Assembly: GCF_016623615.1 (NCBI RefSeq)
Contig: NZ_JAEHFX010000011.1
Span: 62,001-126,000, forward strand
Source of the DNA: Adhaeribacter terrigena
GTDB lineage: Bacteria; Bacteroidota; Bacteroidia; Cytophagales; Hymenobacteraceae
Reading direction: 5' to 3'
Length of the DNA: 64,000 nt
The notes below the pieces were generated by a model. That model did not search any database. It was not told the origin of the DNA and saw nothing but the letters and a program-made list of their open reading frames with translations. Position 1 is the stretch's first letter, and every line of letters begins with the position of its first letter. Below, piece after piece: positions 1 through 8,896 of this stretch. Position numbers and translations under genes: made by a program.

Positions 1-2
1 CC

Positions 3-494
3 TTAGTTGCCGCGAAGGAAACCCCGGCGCAGCACGGCCAGTATTTCGATACCATTTCGGTTTGCTTATCGAAAGGCTTAGGCGCACCCGTAGGATCGGT
101 TTTATTAGGCACCGAAGCCAACATTAAAAAAGCCCGCCGGATCAGGAAAGTTTTAGGCGGCGGTATGCGACAGGCGGGTTATCTGGCCGCAGCCGGCATA
201 TATGCCCTGCAAAACAACCTGGACCGCCTAACTCAGGACCACACCCGCGCCAAACAACTGGAAGAAAGCCTGAAAACCTGCGCTTTTATAGCCGAAGTGC
301 TGCCCGTAGAAACCAACATTGTTATTTTCAAGCTTCAGAACGGCATCGATCCCGACACTTTCCTGGCTAAACTGGCCGAACAAAATATCCTGGCTTCCGG
401 TTTTGGCCCGCAGCAGATCCGTTTTGTTACGCACTTAGATTTTACTGACGATATGCTGGAAAAAAGCATAAAGGTTCTGAAAGCAATCGCGTAA
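3..494 (+). CDS. L-threonine aldolase, C-terminal part (5' end outside window)
   Basis: PLP-dependent low-specificity threonine aldolase, which cleaves L-threonine (and allo-threonine) to glycine and acetaldehyde. The open frame enters from the window edge at base 3 and runs 163 codons to a stop at 494. The motif SKGLGAPVGS near the start of the visible part carries the lysine (bases 72-74) that forms the Schiff base with PLP in this family. It is followed by the RKVLGGGMRQAG segment, also typical of the family. The N-terminal half is missing only because the window begins here. The first internal ATG (165) is not the real start. Confidence 0.88.
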   Translation, partial: LVAAKETPAQHGQYFDTISVCLSKGLGAPVGSVLLGTEANIKKARRIRKVLGGGMRQAGYLAAAGIYALQNNLDRLTQDHTRAKQLEESLKTCAFIAEVLPVETNIVIFKLQNGIDPDTFLAKLAEQNILASGFGPQQIRFVTHLDFTDDMLEKSIKVLKAIA

Positions 495-571
495 AACCAG
501 TACTAACACATTACTGATTAACATAATTTTCAAACTGCAGCAAAACGCTATCTAATTTCTGCTCAAAACAC

Positions 572-1186
572 ATGCCCTATCAAAAAGCCATTGCCCATTT
601 AAATTCCGATCCGGTTATTGCCGAACTTATAATTTCGCTTCCGCCAATCCCACCGAAACCGAAAGAACCGGATTTTTACCTGACTTTACTCCGCTCTGTT
701 GTTGGCCAGCAACTTTCGGTTAAGGCAGCGGCTACGATCTATGCCCGCTTCATAAATCTGTTTCCCAGCACGTACCCGAACCCGGAAGAAGTGCTTTTGC
801 TTTTAGATGAACAATTGCGCGGCGTAGGGTTATCGGGCCAGAAAAGCGGTTATGTGCGGGCAGTTGCGGAATTTAAGAAAAGCGGAAAACTGGAGCCGGA
901 AGTGATCAGTCACCTGGATGATGAAGCGCTAATAAAGCATCTTACCAGCATAAAAGGCGTCGGTCGCTGGACCGCCGAAATGCTTTTAATGTTTGCCTTA
1001 GATCGTCCCGATGTTTTTCCGGCAGATGACCTCGGCATTCAAAACGCCATGAAAAAGCGCTATGGTTTAACTTCCGAAAAAAAAGTACTCCGCCAACAAA
1101 TGTTCGAAATAGCCGAAAACTGGAAACCCTATCGCACACTGGCCAGCAAATATCTATGGAAGAGTTTGGATAATATGCCGGGATAA
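572..1186 (+). CDS. DNA-3-methyladenine glycosylase II (AlkA-like, HhH-GPD)
   Basis: Base-excision repair glycosylase that removes alkylated purines. The 204-residue protein has the helix-hairpin-helix segment SIKGVGRWTAEM (about residues 127-138), followed by FPADDLG, where Asp153 should be the catalytic aspartate of the HhH-GPD fold. The protein is shorter than E. coli AlkA (about 282 residues) because it lacks the N-terminal TBP-like domain, as many environmental homologues do. It starts 77 bp after the threonine aldolase, with no obvious terminator between them, so co-transcription is possible. Confidence 0.85.
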   Translation: MPYQKAIAHLNSDPVIAELIISLPPIPPKPKEPDFYLTLLRSVVGQQLSVKAAATIYARFINLFPSTYPNPEEVLLLLDEQLRGVGLSGQKSGYVRAVAEFKKSGKLEPEVISHLDDEALIKHLTSIKGVGRWTAEMLLMFALDRPDVFPADDLGIQNAMKKRYGLTSEKKVLRQQMFEIAENWKPYRTLASKYLWKSLDNMPG

Positions 1187-1778
1187 AATTTGCCCAAAGC
1201 CATGCCGCTTTTATCGGGTAATGTGATTAATCACCCCAACCCTCCCCTGAAAATCTCCAAGATCTGCGACTGTCCAGGTGGGGAGCTTAAAACCATCAGC
1301 AATGATTTGAACACGATTTTAGGGATTTATGAGATGGGCAGGATTATTTGTCTGAATTTGGATTTATCAGATTAGGGGATTTAAGGATTCTTGTCAGAGT
1401 CCGAATTTTCTGAATTCAAGAATTTTCAGAATCAACAAATAGAATTTACCGGTAGGGTTACCTCTCGTGAGTGCCTTTTTACATTCCAATATCACCCCTA
1501 TCGCCAGCGCAGCGTACCTTGAAAATCACGTTATCCAGGAAACTAAAATAAAAAGAAGCTCACTACGAAGGGAAACAGACACCAGTTTCTGTGCGAGCGG
1601 CCTCCAAGACTTCCGGTGCCGAGGAACGAGGCAGCCCGCCAGGGCAGGAAGGGTTGCAGCCGCGAACGCAGAAACGAAGCCACCCGGCTTGAGGGAAAAA
1701 GTAAACTATGAAAGTAAACCATTATAGGTTAAAAGTAAAAAGCAGACTATGAAAACGGTATGCTTTTGACCTAAAAAA
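1187..1778. other. Gene-free spacer of 592 bp with degenerate repeats
   Basis: I see no convincing gene here. The short open frames contain stop-free repeat sequence but show no family resemblance and have odd composition. The spacer holds a CTCCCC...GGGGAG imperfect inverted segment (about 1235-1285), a stretch of GGATT-like words (about 1321-1440) resembling the one at 3254-3402, and a copy of the 35-bp dispersed repeat at 1752. Confidence 0.6.
1321..1440. repeat. Degenerate GGATT/GAATT word repeat
   Basis: Words such as GGATTTA, GGGGATTTAAGGATT and GAATTTTC recur with an irregular spacing of 8-12 bp. The phrase GATTAGGGGATT is shared with the similar stretch at 3254-3402. Confidence 0.5.
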
Positions 1779-1786
1779 CTAAACCC
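1752..1786 (+). repeat. Dispersed repeat, forward copy
   Basis: Core AAAACGGTATGCTTTT, tail CCTAAAAAACT; in the spacer next to the DUF58 stop. Confidence 0.7.
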
Positions 1787-2693
1787 TCATTTTCCCCCGC
1801 TTCACCAGATACCCATAAAGCACCTTATCAAAAGGCTCGTTTATATCTACCGGAATAAAATCGATCTTGTATTGATGGCATTTCAATTCCAGGCTGTGTT
1901 TAAATTCTTCAATCGCTTTTTTATAACTTTCCCGTACCTGACTAGGCTGTAATTTCAATTGCTCACCGGTTTCCACATCCACAAACACATAAGGCCGTTC
2001 GGTAAATTCAAAGGCTGCTTCGGTTTTCTGATCCATTACGTGAAAAAGCAACACTTCGTGATTCTGATGTTTTAAATGCTGCAAGGCCGCAAAAATGGCA
2101 TCGGCATCTTCCTGACGGCTGAACATATCGGAGAAAATAATAACCAAAGAGCGCTTCGGGATCTGCGCCGCGATCTGGTGCAGAACTTTGGCTACATCGG
2201 TTTGCCCGGTTGGTCGCGGCTGGTTAAGCAGATTCTGCAACGTCATCATTAATGTATGCACATGCGAACCCGTAGATTTTACCGGCGACTGCTCCAATAT
2301 CTTATCCGCAAAAGTGATCAGCCCCACGGCATCGCGTTGCTTTTGCAGCATAGTAGTTAAAGCTGCCGCCGCCAAAGCACTGAAGGTTAGTTTGCCGTTC
2401 GTGGCTTCGGGGTAATACATACTCGGTGAAACATCGAGCAGAATATGGCAGCGCAGGTTGGTTTCCTCTTCGTAGCGTTTTACAAATAATTTATCGGTAC
2501 GGGCAAAGACTTTCCAGTCGATGTGGCGCGTGCTTTCGCCGCTGTTATATAAGCGGTGCTCCGAAAATTCTACTGAAAAACCGTGGTACGGCGACTTATG
2601 AAGGCCGGTAATAAAGCCTTCCACCAGCTGCCGGGCCAGAAATTCCATGTTACCAAACTGCCTCACGGTTGCCAGATCTAACTGTTGTGCCAT
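1779..2693 (-). CDS. DUF58 domain protein (VWA-like)
   Basis: Member of the DUF58 family, usually encoded with MoxR AAA ATPases and VWA proteins in complexes thought to help mature or assemble other proteins. The 304-residue protein opens with a 'LATVRQFGNMEFLARQLVEG' type N-terminus. It has the SVEFSEHRLYNSGESTRHIDW core typical of the family in pieces around residues 40-60, then a VWA-like strand with LDVSPSM (about residues 86-92), which resembles a metal-ion-dependent adhesion site. I chose the ATG at 2693; a GTG lies eight codons upstream. No moxR gene is visible next to it. A dispersed repeat lies just upstream (2725). Confidence 0.82.
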   Translation of the reverse strand: MAQQLDLATVRQFGNMEFLARQLVEGFITGLHKSPYHGFSVEFSEHRLYNSGESTRHIDWKVFARTDKLFVKRYEEETNLRCHILLDVSPSMYYPEATNGKLTFSALAAAALTTMLQKQRDAVGLITFADKILEQSPVKSTGSHVHTLMMTLQNLLNQPRPTGQTDVAKVLHQIAAQIPKRSLVIIFSDMFSRQEDADAIFAALQHLKHQNHEVLLFHVMDQKTEAAFEFTERPYVFVDVETGEQLKLQPSQVRESYKKAIEEFKHSLELKCHQYKIDFIPVDINEPFDKVLYGYLVKRGKMRV

Positions 2694-2724
2694 ATTATCT
2701 TTTTGAAAACGAACCACTTAATCT

Positions 2725-2759
2725 AAAACGCTATGCTTCTAACGTTAAAAACTCAGATA
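2725..2759 (+). repeat. Dispersed repeat, forward copy
   Basis: Core AAAACGCTATGCTTCT, tail GTTAAAAACTCAGAT; upstream of the DUF58 gene. Confidence 0.75.
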
Positions 2760-2861
2760 AATTCTTGTTAAATAGTGTTTAAATTTCCGTTAAAAATTTT
2801 TATTGTTCAAACTAAACTTTTATTTTTAGCAGATAAAATAAATGTATCTAACTAAAGCCCT

Positions 2862-3191
2862 GTGGAAGAGAACAACGAAAAAGCAGAAATTTATTCGCAA
2901 CGAATAAGAGCCGGCAAACGCACCTATTTTTTTGATGTAAAATCAACGCGTTCCAACGACTTCTATCTGACTATTACGGAGAGTAAGCGCAAGTTCAACA
3001 ACGATACATACTCTTACGAGAAACACAAAATTTTCTTATACAAAGAAGATTTTGCCAAGTTCATGGAAGCCCTGCAAGGCACCATCGATCACGTAAAAAC
3101 CAACCTCCTTTCCGAAGAAGACCTCGCCGAACTCGAACGTCTGGAAAATGAGCCCGTAGCCGTTCTGGACGAAGAACTGAAATGGGAATAA
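2862..3191 (+). CDS. DUF3276 / PUR-alpha-like nucleic-acid-binding protein
   Basis: Small 109-residue protein of the bacterial PUR (DUF3276) family, single-stranded nucleic-acid-binding proteins widespread in Bacteroidota and spirochaetes. Visible hallmarks are the segments RIRAGKRTYFFDVKSTRSND and FYLTITESKR, and the basic/aromatic KHKIFLYKEDF strand. The C-terminus is acidic. The start is GTG; the ATG 20 bases upstream is out of frame. The gene stands alone and has a strong terminator 30 bp downstream. Its role in the cell is not established from the sequence. Confidence 0.85.
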   Translation: MEENNEKAEIYSQRIRAGKRTYFFDVKSTRSNDFYLTITESKRKFNNDTYSYEKHKIFLYKEDFAKFMEALQGTIDHVKTNLLSEEDLAELERLENEPVAVLDEELKWE

Positions 3192-3223
3192 GTTGAAATA
3201 AAACTATGAAGTAAATTTTTGAA

Positions 3224-3253
3224 AGCCCCCGGAAAATTCCGGGGGCTTTTTTT
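3224..3253 (+). terminator. Rho-independent terminator after the DUF3276 gene
   Basis: An 11-bp stem, AGCCCCCGGAA pairing with TTCCGGGGGCT, is followed by a run of eight or more T. Confidence 0.88.
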
Positions 3254-3402
3254 TGATCAGGATTTTGATCAGGATTTGTTGGATGAAAGGATTTACTTAA
3301 TAAATTGTCTAAACAAGATTTTTAGGATTTTTTGGGATGAACAGGATTTTTGTTTGAATTGGGATTTGCAGGATTAGGGGATTAAAGGATTCAAAAATTC
3401 TG
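3254..3402. repeat. Degenerate GGATT word repeat
   Basis: About a dozen imperfect copies of GGATTT / AGGATT occur at 10-20 bp intervals (for example CAGGATTT, TAGGATTTTT, GGGGATTAAAGGATT). This resembles 1321-1440. The rest of the spacer to 3645 holds a dispersed repeat at 3542 and nothing else I recognise. Confidence 0.55.
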
Positions 3403-3541
3403 AGTACTACCCTCGAACGCAAAAGCGGAGCACGATTAACGAAAGCGATGAAAAGCAAGTATAATTTGCGTTTACGGCAGCTAATTATGTGAGCTATAAA
3501 ACAGCTTCAGAAACTGAACAAAGTGATAAAGCCAAAAATGG

Positions 3542-3576
3542 AAAATGGTATCCTTTTAAAGTAAAAAAGTATAATT
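3542..3576 (+). repeat. Dispersed repeat, forward copy (degenerate)
   Basis: Core AAAATGGTATCCTTTT, tail AAAGTAAAAAAGTAT. Confidence 0.6.
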
Positions 3577-3645
3577 GTCGGTAAAAAACCAAACAACGGC
3601 CAAAATACCTGCATAATTAACAATTAGCAATTATTAAATAAACCG

Positions 3646-3653
3646 TATCTTTG
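3646..3653 (+). promoter_or_regulatory. Bacteroidota -7 promoter element for ychF
   Basis: TATCTTTG matches the TAnnTTTG -7 consensus, 58 bp before the ychF ATG. The -33 box is weak, lying in an A/T-rich stretch near 3622-3630. Confidence 0.55.
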
Positions 3654-3710
3654 CGGCCGGTTTCAAAACCAACTAAAACCAATTCAGAAAACAATAAATA
3701 AATATACATT

Positions 3711-4808
3711 ATGGGACTTCGCTGCGGAATTGTCGGGCTGCCGAACGTAGGAAAATCTACCTTATTCAACGCCATTTCCAGCGCCAAAGCTGAATCTGCC
3801 AATTATCCGTTCTGTACTATCGAACCGAACGTAGGCGTGGTAACCGTACCAGATGAGCGCCTGCAGATCCTGGAAGAACTCGTGCACCCCGAGCGCGTAC
3901 TGCCAACCATTGTAGAGTTTGTGGACATTGCCGGTCTGGTAAAAGGGGCTTCCAAAGGCGAAGGCTTAGGCAATAAATTCCTGGCCAACATCCGCGAAGT
4001 AGACGCCATCATTCACGTGATCCGCTGCTTCGACGACCCCAATATTGTGCACGTAGCCGGCGGTGTAGACCCGGTTTTCGATAAAGATGTAATTGATACC
4101 GAGCTTCAGATCAAAGATTTGGAATCGGTAGATAAAAAGATCCAGAAAGTGGAGCGTACCGCCAAAGCCGGCGATGCCAAAGCCAAAAAAGAACTGGCCA
4201 GCCTGCTGAAATTCAAAGAAAATTTAACGGCCGGCAAAAACGCGCGTTCGCTGGAAGCCTCTGAAGAAGACCTGGAAGCCATAGACGACCTGAAACTGCT
4301 TACCATTAAACCGGTAATTTACGCCGCTAACGTAGACGAAGCTTCGATCAATTCGGGTAACAAATTTGTGGATGCGCTGAAAGAACACGTAAAAGACGAA
4401 AACGCTGAAGTAGTGGTAATTTCTGCCGCCATTGAAGCCCAGATCGCCGAAATTGAGGATCCGGATGACAAACAAATGTTCCTGGAAGAATATGGTTTAA
4501 CCGAATCTGGTTTAAATAAACTGATCCGCGCCTCCTACTCTATCCTGAACCTGATCACGTATTTCACAGCCGGCGTAAAAGAAGTACGTGCCTGGACGAT
4601 CGAAAAAGGCTGGAAAGCCCCTGCTGCCGCTGGCGTAATTCACACCGATTTCGAGAAAGGCTTTATCCGCGCCGAAGTAATTAAACTGAAAGATTACCAG
4701 GAATATAAATCGGAAGCGAAAATAAAAGAAGCCGGTAAAATGGCGGTGGAAGGTAAAGAATACGTGGTGCAGGACGGCGACATCATGCACTTCCGTTTCA
4801 ACGTTTAA
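3711..4808 (+). CDS. ychF: Redox-regulated ATPase / P-loop NTPase YchF (OLA1 family)
   Basis: Obg-related P-loop NTPase that in this family prefers ATP and associates with ribosomes and the stress response. The 365-residue length matches the family norm. The G1 loop GLPNVGKST is at residues 9-17, the G3 motif DIAGL follows near residue 70, and the C-terminus carries the TGS-like domain ending in ...[15 protein letters not shown] -7 promoter box lies 58 bp upstream. The gene is monocistronic, and tRNA-Pro follows on the same strand. Confidence 0.96.
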   Translation: MGLRCGIVGLPNVGKSTLFNAISSAKAESANYPFCTIEPNVGVVTVPDERLQILEELVHPERVLPTIVEFVDIAGLVKGASKGEGLGNKFLANIREVDAIIHVIRCFDDPNIVHVAGGVDPVFDKDVIDTELQIKDLESVDKKIQKVERTAKAGDAKAKKELASLLKFKENLTAGKNARSLEASEEDLEAIDDLKLLTIKPVIYAANVDEASINSGNKFVDALKEHVKDENAEVVVISAAIEAQIAEIEDPDDKQMFLEEYGLTESGLNKLIRASYSILNLITYFTAGVKEVRAWTIEKGWKAPAAAGVIHTDFEKGFIRAEVIKLKDYQEYKSEAKIKEAGKMAVEGKEYVVQDGDIMHFRFNV

Positions 4809-4814
4809 TTTTCA

Positions 4815-4849
4815 AAAATGCTATTGTTCCGGAGCATAAAACTCATTTT
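4815..4849 (+). repeat. Dispersed repeat, forward copy (degenerate)
   Basis: Core AAAATGCTATTGTTCC, tail GGAGCATAAAACTCATT; between ychF and tRNA-Pro. Confidence 0.55.
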
Positions 4850-4867
4850 ATTTGCACCGGAAACCTT

Positions 4868-4941
4868 CGGGATGTAGCGTAGCCCGGTATCGCGCCAGCA
4901 TGGGGTGCTGGAGGTCGTCGGTTCAAATCCGGCCATCCCGA
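4868..4941 (+). tRNA. tRNA-Pro (anticodon GGG)
   Basis: A 74-base cloverleaf. Acceptor stem CGGGATG/CATCCCG, anticodon stem CCAGC/GCTGG around the loop ATGGGGT (anticodon GGG), T-arm GTCGG TTCAAAT CCGGC, discriminator A. CCA is not encoded. The C1-G72 pair is normal for tRNA-Pro. Confidence 0.93.
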
Positions 4942-4948
4942 CTAACCA

Positions 4949-4983
4949 AAAACGGTAGCCTGTAAAGCTAAAAACTAAAAAGC
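4949..4983 (+). repeat. Dispersed repeat, forward copy
   Basis: Core AAAACGGTAGCCTGTA, tail GCTAAAAACT merging into the tRNA-Pro terminator. Confidence 0.6.
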
Positions 4984-5016
4984 CAGCTTCAGAAATGAGG
5001 CTGGCTTTTTAGTTTT
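4971..5016. terminator. Bidirectional terminator after tRNA-Pro
   Basis: A 17-bp perfect stem, AAAACTAAAAAGCCAGC / GCTGGCTTTTTAGTTTT, with a 12-base loop. It can serve both the tRNA (plus strand) and the Plug gene (minus strand). A dispersed repeat (4949) overlaps its left shoulder. Confidence 0.85.
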
Positions 5017-5134
5017 AATAATTGAATGTGAGAATTAGTGATTGACTTTTCTGTCTGATGCAAGTGTTAAGCCGCAGTTGTCACTTGCACCTGGCAAATT
5101 TCTAATTCACGAATTCAAGCATTCAAGCATAACC

Positions 5135-6475
5135 TTACCGGTCTCCATTCACTTGCTGCGCCACGTAAGAGATCAGCAGATCAGCGCGGCTTCCCGGCGG
5201 GCGATAATACACCAGCAGATCGTAGAAATTTTCAGTATCGGCAAAAGAGTTTTCGAAATAACGTTCGTCGAGCGTGCCATCGGGCATTTTTACGGCCAGC
5301 ATAAAATTATAATAGCCTTGTTTCAGTAAAGCCCGGCCGGTATACGCTTTTTCGGTGGGGTGATACGTGAGTTTGAAATTTTCCTGCGCTTTCCATTCGC
5401 TCAGCTGGCCTAAAACATAAACCGGTCCCGGCGCTTCCGTTTCGGCTTTCACCTGAAAATTTACCCATGCATAATCGCCTTCCGTATCGCCGTTTCCGTA
5501 TTCGCGGTTATCAATTATGAACTTGCCATTCACATCCGGATAACGGGCATAAACATCTTTTCCGCGGCTTTGCTGCACAGTTAAAAGAACTTCGGTCGGG
5601 TTTACTTCGCGGTTTATAGAAGCCAGGTTGAAACCGGTGTAACGCAAGCTCCGGGTATCAAAAACGCGGAATTCATTCAGGCCTAAAAAATTATTGCGCG
5701 CATCGTAGAACGTATATTCCAGGCGCTGCTGCGCGTCGTGCACGTAGGTTGGCCGGATATTGAATTTGGCATTATCCCAGCGCTGGTTCTGGCGCAGAAC
5801 GATCTTCACTTCCTGCATCGGATTAACCAGTTCGTATTTGCCGTACATGATATTGATGTTGAGTTGCTGCATGGAATACCGCTCGCCCACGCCCGCCGAA
5901 AAAGTGGGGATCAGGCTGGCCGCCACCACGTTCTCGTATACCATAAAGCGGCGCGTCATCACGTAATTGCCCTGTTCATCCGAAACCACCAGCAGATAAT
6001 TACCCGAAATTTTTACCCTTGGCACCCGAAAAGCATAATGAAAAAACGGCACTTTCGTGTTTCCGTTCGGGCGGATATCGGTTATGTAATACTCGTTATA
6101 ATCGTTGGCATACTGAATTTCCGAAAGCGTAGACGGGGCCCAGTTATAATCGCAATGCACCAGTTTTACCCGAAAGCGTTTCTGCACCTCGCTCAACTCA
6201 TCGAACTCTAAAATAACCGGCACACTTTGCGCAAAAGAGATCACGGGCGCAGTCAGTACATCTTCGGCTGTGTTGGTTCCGGCATAGAACTGCACCGTTC
6301 TGATGGCATCGGAATAAATATGATCGGAGTATTGCAGGGTGCGTTGAGCGTAGTATTCAGGGGTTTTGGCAACAGTCGTATTTTCACCGGTAATGGGTTC
6401 GCCGAGCGGTACACATCCCAGCAAACTCAAACTCAGCAAAGCAAAAATGGTATGGTTTCGGAAGGAAAAAGTCAT
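5135..6475 (-). CDS. Type IX secretion system Plug protein (DUF5103), lipoprotein
   Basis: A 446-residue DUF5103 protein. In Flavobacterium johnsoniae this family includes the Plug, which closes the periplasmic side of the SprA translocon of the type IX secretion system. The N-terminal signal peptide ends in a lipobox (LLGC), so the protein should be a lipidated envelope protein. The body has the family's CDYNW / YNEYY / KISGNYLLVV strand segments and ends in a beta-rich domain. No other T9SS gene is next to it. Dependence on T9SS is inferred from family membership. Confidence 0.85.
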   Translation of the reverse strand: MTFSFRNHTIFALLSLSLLGCVPLGEPITGENTTVAKTPEYYAQRTLQYSDHIYSDAIRTVQFYAGTNTAEDVLTAPVISFAQSVPVILEFDELSEVQKRFRVKLVHCDYNWAPSTLSEIQYANDYNEYYITDIRPNGNTKVPFFHYAFRVPRVKISGNYLLVVSDEQGNYVMTRRFMVYENVVAASLIPTFSAGVGERYSMQQLNINIMYGKYELVNPMQEVKIVLRQNQRWDNAKFNIRPTYVHDAQQRLEYTFYDARNNFLGLNEFRVFDTRSLRYTGFNLASINREVNPTEVLLTVQQSRGKDVYARYPDVNGKFIIDNREYGNGDTEGDYAWVNFQVKAETEAPGPVYVLGQLSEWKAQENFKLTYHPTEKAYTGRALLKQGYYNFMLAVKMPDGTLDERYFENSFADTENFYDLLVYYRPPGSRADLLISYVAQQVNGDR

Positions 6476-6560
6476 GCAGAAGGTTTAAGTGGCAGCAGTT
6501 TTAACGCAGGGAAATTACTCAATATTTTAAAAAGTTCGGGCGTAAATAAAACTTATATCA

Positions 6561-6591
6561 AAAAGAAAGCCCCCGGCAAAAACCAGGGGCT
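6561..6591 (-). terminator. Terminator of the ABC-F gene
   Basis: Read on the minus strand, AGCCCCTGG and CCGGGGGCT form a stem with a short T-rich loop, followed by TTTCTTTTT. Confidence 0.75.
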
Positions 6592-6642
6592 ATTCAAAAA
6601 CCTGATAAATTATAAATCAGACACTAATACTAAATGCTTTCA

Positions 6643-6692
6643 ATTTAACAATTAAACAATTAAACAATTAAACAATTTAACAATTCAAGCAT
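6643..6692. repeat. AACAATTAA word array
   Basis: Five to six near-identical 9-bp words (AACAATTAA / AACAATTTA) in tandem, directly downstream of the ABC-F stop codon. Confidence 0.7.
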
Positions 6693-8633
6693 TTAACCTC
6701 TCAACTGACCCTCCAGGTTTTCTACCTGTTCTGCTACTGTTTCCCATTCGCTGTTTTTAGCGTCCAGTTCTTTTTTCGTTTTCTCGAATTTCAGGGTAAA
6801 ATCGGTAAGCGAACTCACGTTGCCATATACTTCCGGCTCGGCCAGTTTTGCTTCGTAAGCGGCCAGTTCCTGTTCCAGTTCCTGCACTTTCATTTCTACT
6901 TCCTGCAATTGTTTGCCGGCTTTTTTCAAGTCATTCTGCAGCTGCTGGAAATTGTTCGGGTTTACTTCGGTTTTGGGTTTTGCTTCCGTTTTTATTACCG
7001 TTTTTTCCGGCTTCGGGGCGTTCTTCTTCGCTTCTTTTTCTTTGCTTTCCTGGAACATTTCGAACTCGTGGTACGTGCCCGGATATTCTTTCAGCTGATA
7101 ATCTTCAATGTACCAGATCTTGTTCGCCACGTTCTCTACAAAATACCTGTCGTGGGAAATTACCACGAACGTGCCTTCGTATTGGTCCAGCGCCTGGATC
7201 AGAATATTTACCGATTGCATATCCAGGTGGTTCGTAGGCTCATCGAGCAGCAAAAAGTTGGCTTCCGAGATCAAAGTCTTGGCCAAAGCCACCCGGCTTT
7301 TTTCACCGCCGGAAAGCACTTTTATTTTCTTAAAAACCTGGTCGCCGGTAAAAAGGAATGAACCCAGAATGGTGCGCAATTCCATCTCGTTGCGCTTGCT
7401 GCCGGCTTCGGTGAGTTCCTGCAAAATTTCGTTCTCTACCGTTAAGCTTTCCAGCTGGTGCTGTGCGTAAAACGCCATGATCACGTTGTGGCCGAGCTGG
7501 TGTTTGCCTTCTACCGGTTCGGTACCGGCTACAATCCGCATGAGCGTAGATTTACCTTTTCCGTTCGCCCCGATCAAGGCAATTTTATCGCCGCGCTCAA
7601 TGTGCACGTTCGTATCGCGGAAAATGATTTTGTCGCCGTATTTTTTGCTCATGTGCTCCAGGCGCAGAATGTGCCGGCCCGGCTCCACGCTGAACTGGAA
7701 CTTGAAATTCACTTTCGGCGCATCGGAAGCTACATCCTCGATCCTATCCATGCGTTCCAGCGCTTTCATGCGGCTTTGAGCCTGCTTGGCTTTGGTGGCT
7801 TTAGCCTTGAAACGCTCAATAAAGCGCTCCGTTTGCCGGATCGCGGCCTGCTGGTTTTCGAAAGCACCTTTCTGAATTTCGTTTCGCAGCTCTTTTTCCT
7901 CTAAATAAAACGAGTAATTACCGGCGTAAATGTTGAGTTTCTGCTGCGCCACTTCCACGGTCATGTTCGTGGTTTTATCCAGGAATTCCCGGTCGTGCGA
8001 TACGATAATAACCGCGCCTTCGTAGCCTTCCAGGTAGTTTTCCAGCCATTTAATGGAAGGTAAGTCCAGGTGGTTGGTTGGTTCATCGAGCAAAAGTAAT
8101 GAAGGTTTCTGCAAGAGAATTTTGGCCAGCATCACGCGCATGCGCCATCCCCCGGAAAACGTTTTGAGCGGACGCTGCAATTCTTCGGTAGTAAAACCAA
8201 GGCCTTCCAGAATTTCTTCGGCTTTGCTTTGCATGTTGTAACCGTCCAGGGCATCGAATTGATCCTGTAGTTTGGCCAGTTTTTCTACCAGCGCATCCTC
8301 GTAATTGGTATCCATCTGGTGCAGCACTTCGTCTATTTCCTTCTGGATCTGCAAAGCCTGCTCAAATGCCTGCATGGCCACGCTCAGAATGCTCTCGTGC
8401 GTGTCGTAGCTGAGTAGATCCTGGTTCAAGAAACCGATGGTGGTATCTTTACTCATCTGAATGCTGCCGGCATCGGGTTTGTATTCGCCCACCAGCACGC
8501 GCAGCAAGGTAGATTTTCCGGTACCGTTCAGCCCGATCAGGCCGATCTTATCTTTGGGTTTTATATGTAAACTGGCATCCTCGTAAAGCGTGCGGCTGCC
8601 AAAATGAAAGCTAAGGTTATTAATGGAAATCAT
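6693..8633 (-). CDS. ABC-F family ATPase (translation factor type)
   Basis: Soluble protein with two ABC domains and no membrane segment. ABC-F proteins bind the ribosomal E site and relieve stalled or antibiotic-bound ribosomes. The two Walker A motifs are GLNGTGKST (about residues 34-42) and GANGKGKST, the two signature motifs are FSGGW and LSGGEKS, and both Walker B motifs read LLLLDEPTNHLD / LLDEPTNHLD. A charged linker joins the domains, and the C-terminal tail is a K/E-rich coiled coil. The ATG at 8633 is chosen over one eight codons upstream because it begins at the first ABC strand (MISINNLSF). It sits 22 bp from a -7 box. Whether it gives antibiotic resistance cannot be read from the sequence. 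Confidence 0.93.
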   Translation of the reverse strand: MISINNLSFHFGSRTLYEDASLHIKPKDKIGLIGLNGTGKSTLLRVLVGEYKPDAGSIQMSKDTTIGFLNQDLLSYDTHESILSVAMQAFEQALQIQKEIDEVLHQMDTNYEDALVEKLAKLQDQFDALDGYNMQSKAEEILEGLGFTTEELQRPLKTFSGGWRMRVMLAKILLQKPSLLLLDEPTNHLDLPSIKWLENYLEGYEGAVIIVSHDREFLDKTTNMTVEVAQQKLNIYAGNYSFYLEEKELRNEIQKGAFENQQAAIRQTERFIERFKAKATKAKQAQSRMKALERMDRIEDVASDAPKVNFKFQFSVEPGRHILRLEHMSKKYGDKIIFRDTNVHIERGDKIALIGANGKGKSTLMRIVAGTEPVEGKHQLGHNVIMAFYAQHQLESLTVENEILQELTEAGSKRNEMELRTILGSFLFTGDQVFKKIKVLSGGEKSRVALAKTLISEANFLLLDEPTNHLDMQSVNILIQALDQYEGTFVVISHDRYFVENVANKIWYIEDYQLKEYPGTYHEFEMFQESKEKEAKKNAPKPEKTVIKTEAKPKTEVNPNNFQQLQNDLKKAGKQLQEVEMKVQELEQELAAYEAKLAEPEVYGNVSSLTDFTLKFEKTKKELDAKNSEWETVAEQVENLEGQLRG

Positions 8634-8654
8634 AATTGCCCTGAAATGAAACCG

Positions 8655-8662
8655 CAAAGGTA
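8655..8662 (-). promoter_or_regulatory. -7 promoter element of the ABC-F gene
   Basis: CAAAGGTA on the plus strand is TACCTTTG on the minus strand, matching TAnnTTTG 22 bp before the ATG. No clear -33 box was seen. Confidence 0.5.
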
Positions 8663-8705
8663 CGGATTTTCGTCCGGATTGCCCGAAGCCGCTAAAACGC
8701 CGCCC

Positions 8706-8740
8706 AAAACGCTATGCTTTAGCACTAAAAAACCTGAAAA
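8706..8740 (+). repeat. Dispersed repeat, forward copy
   Basis: Core AAAACGCTATGCTTTA, tail GCACTAAAAAACCTGAA. Confidence 0.75.
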
Positions 8741-8896
8741 CCGTAAAACTGCTTTTAAAACCAACCGAAATAAAGGAAAGAATCCGGCCGAAGAGGTTAA
8801 TCCTACCTTTCAGGCCGTGAAACAAAAAAATAATCTGCTATTTAAAGCGGCGTTGAATCTTTATTGCTAACTTAAAGTTTTAAACCTAAAAAGAAT

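Noticed and set aside
1190-1727. Two short open frames in the spacer after the AlkA-type gene
   Set aside because: No family resemblance, unusual composition, and they run through degenerate repeats; treated as non-coding.
6848-7904. Several plus-strand open frames opposite the ABC-F gene
   Set aside because: Antisense shadows; the minus strand carries both complete ABC domains with all motifs.
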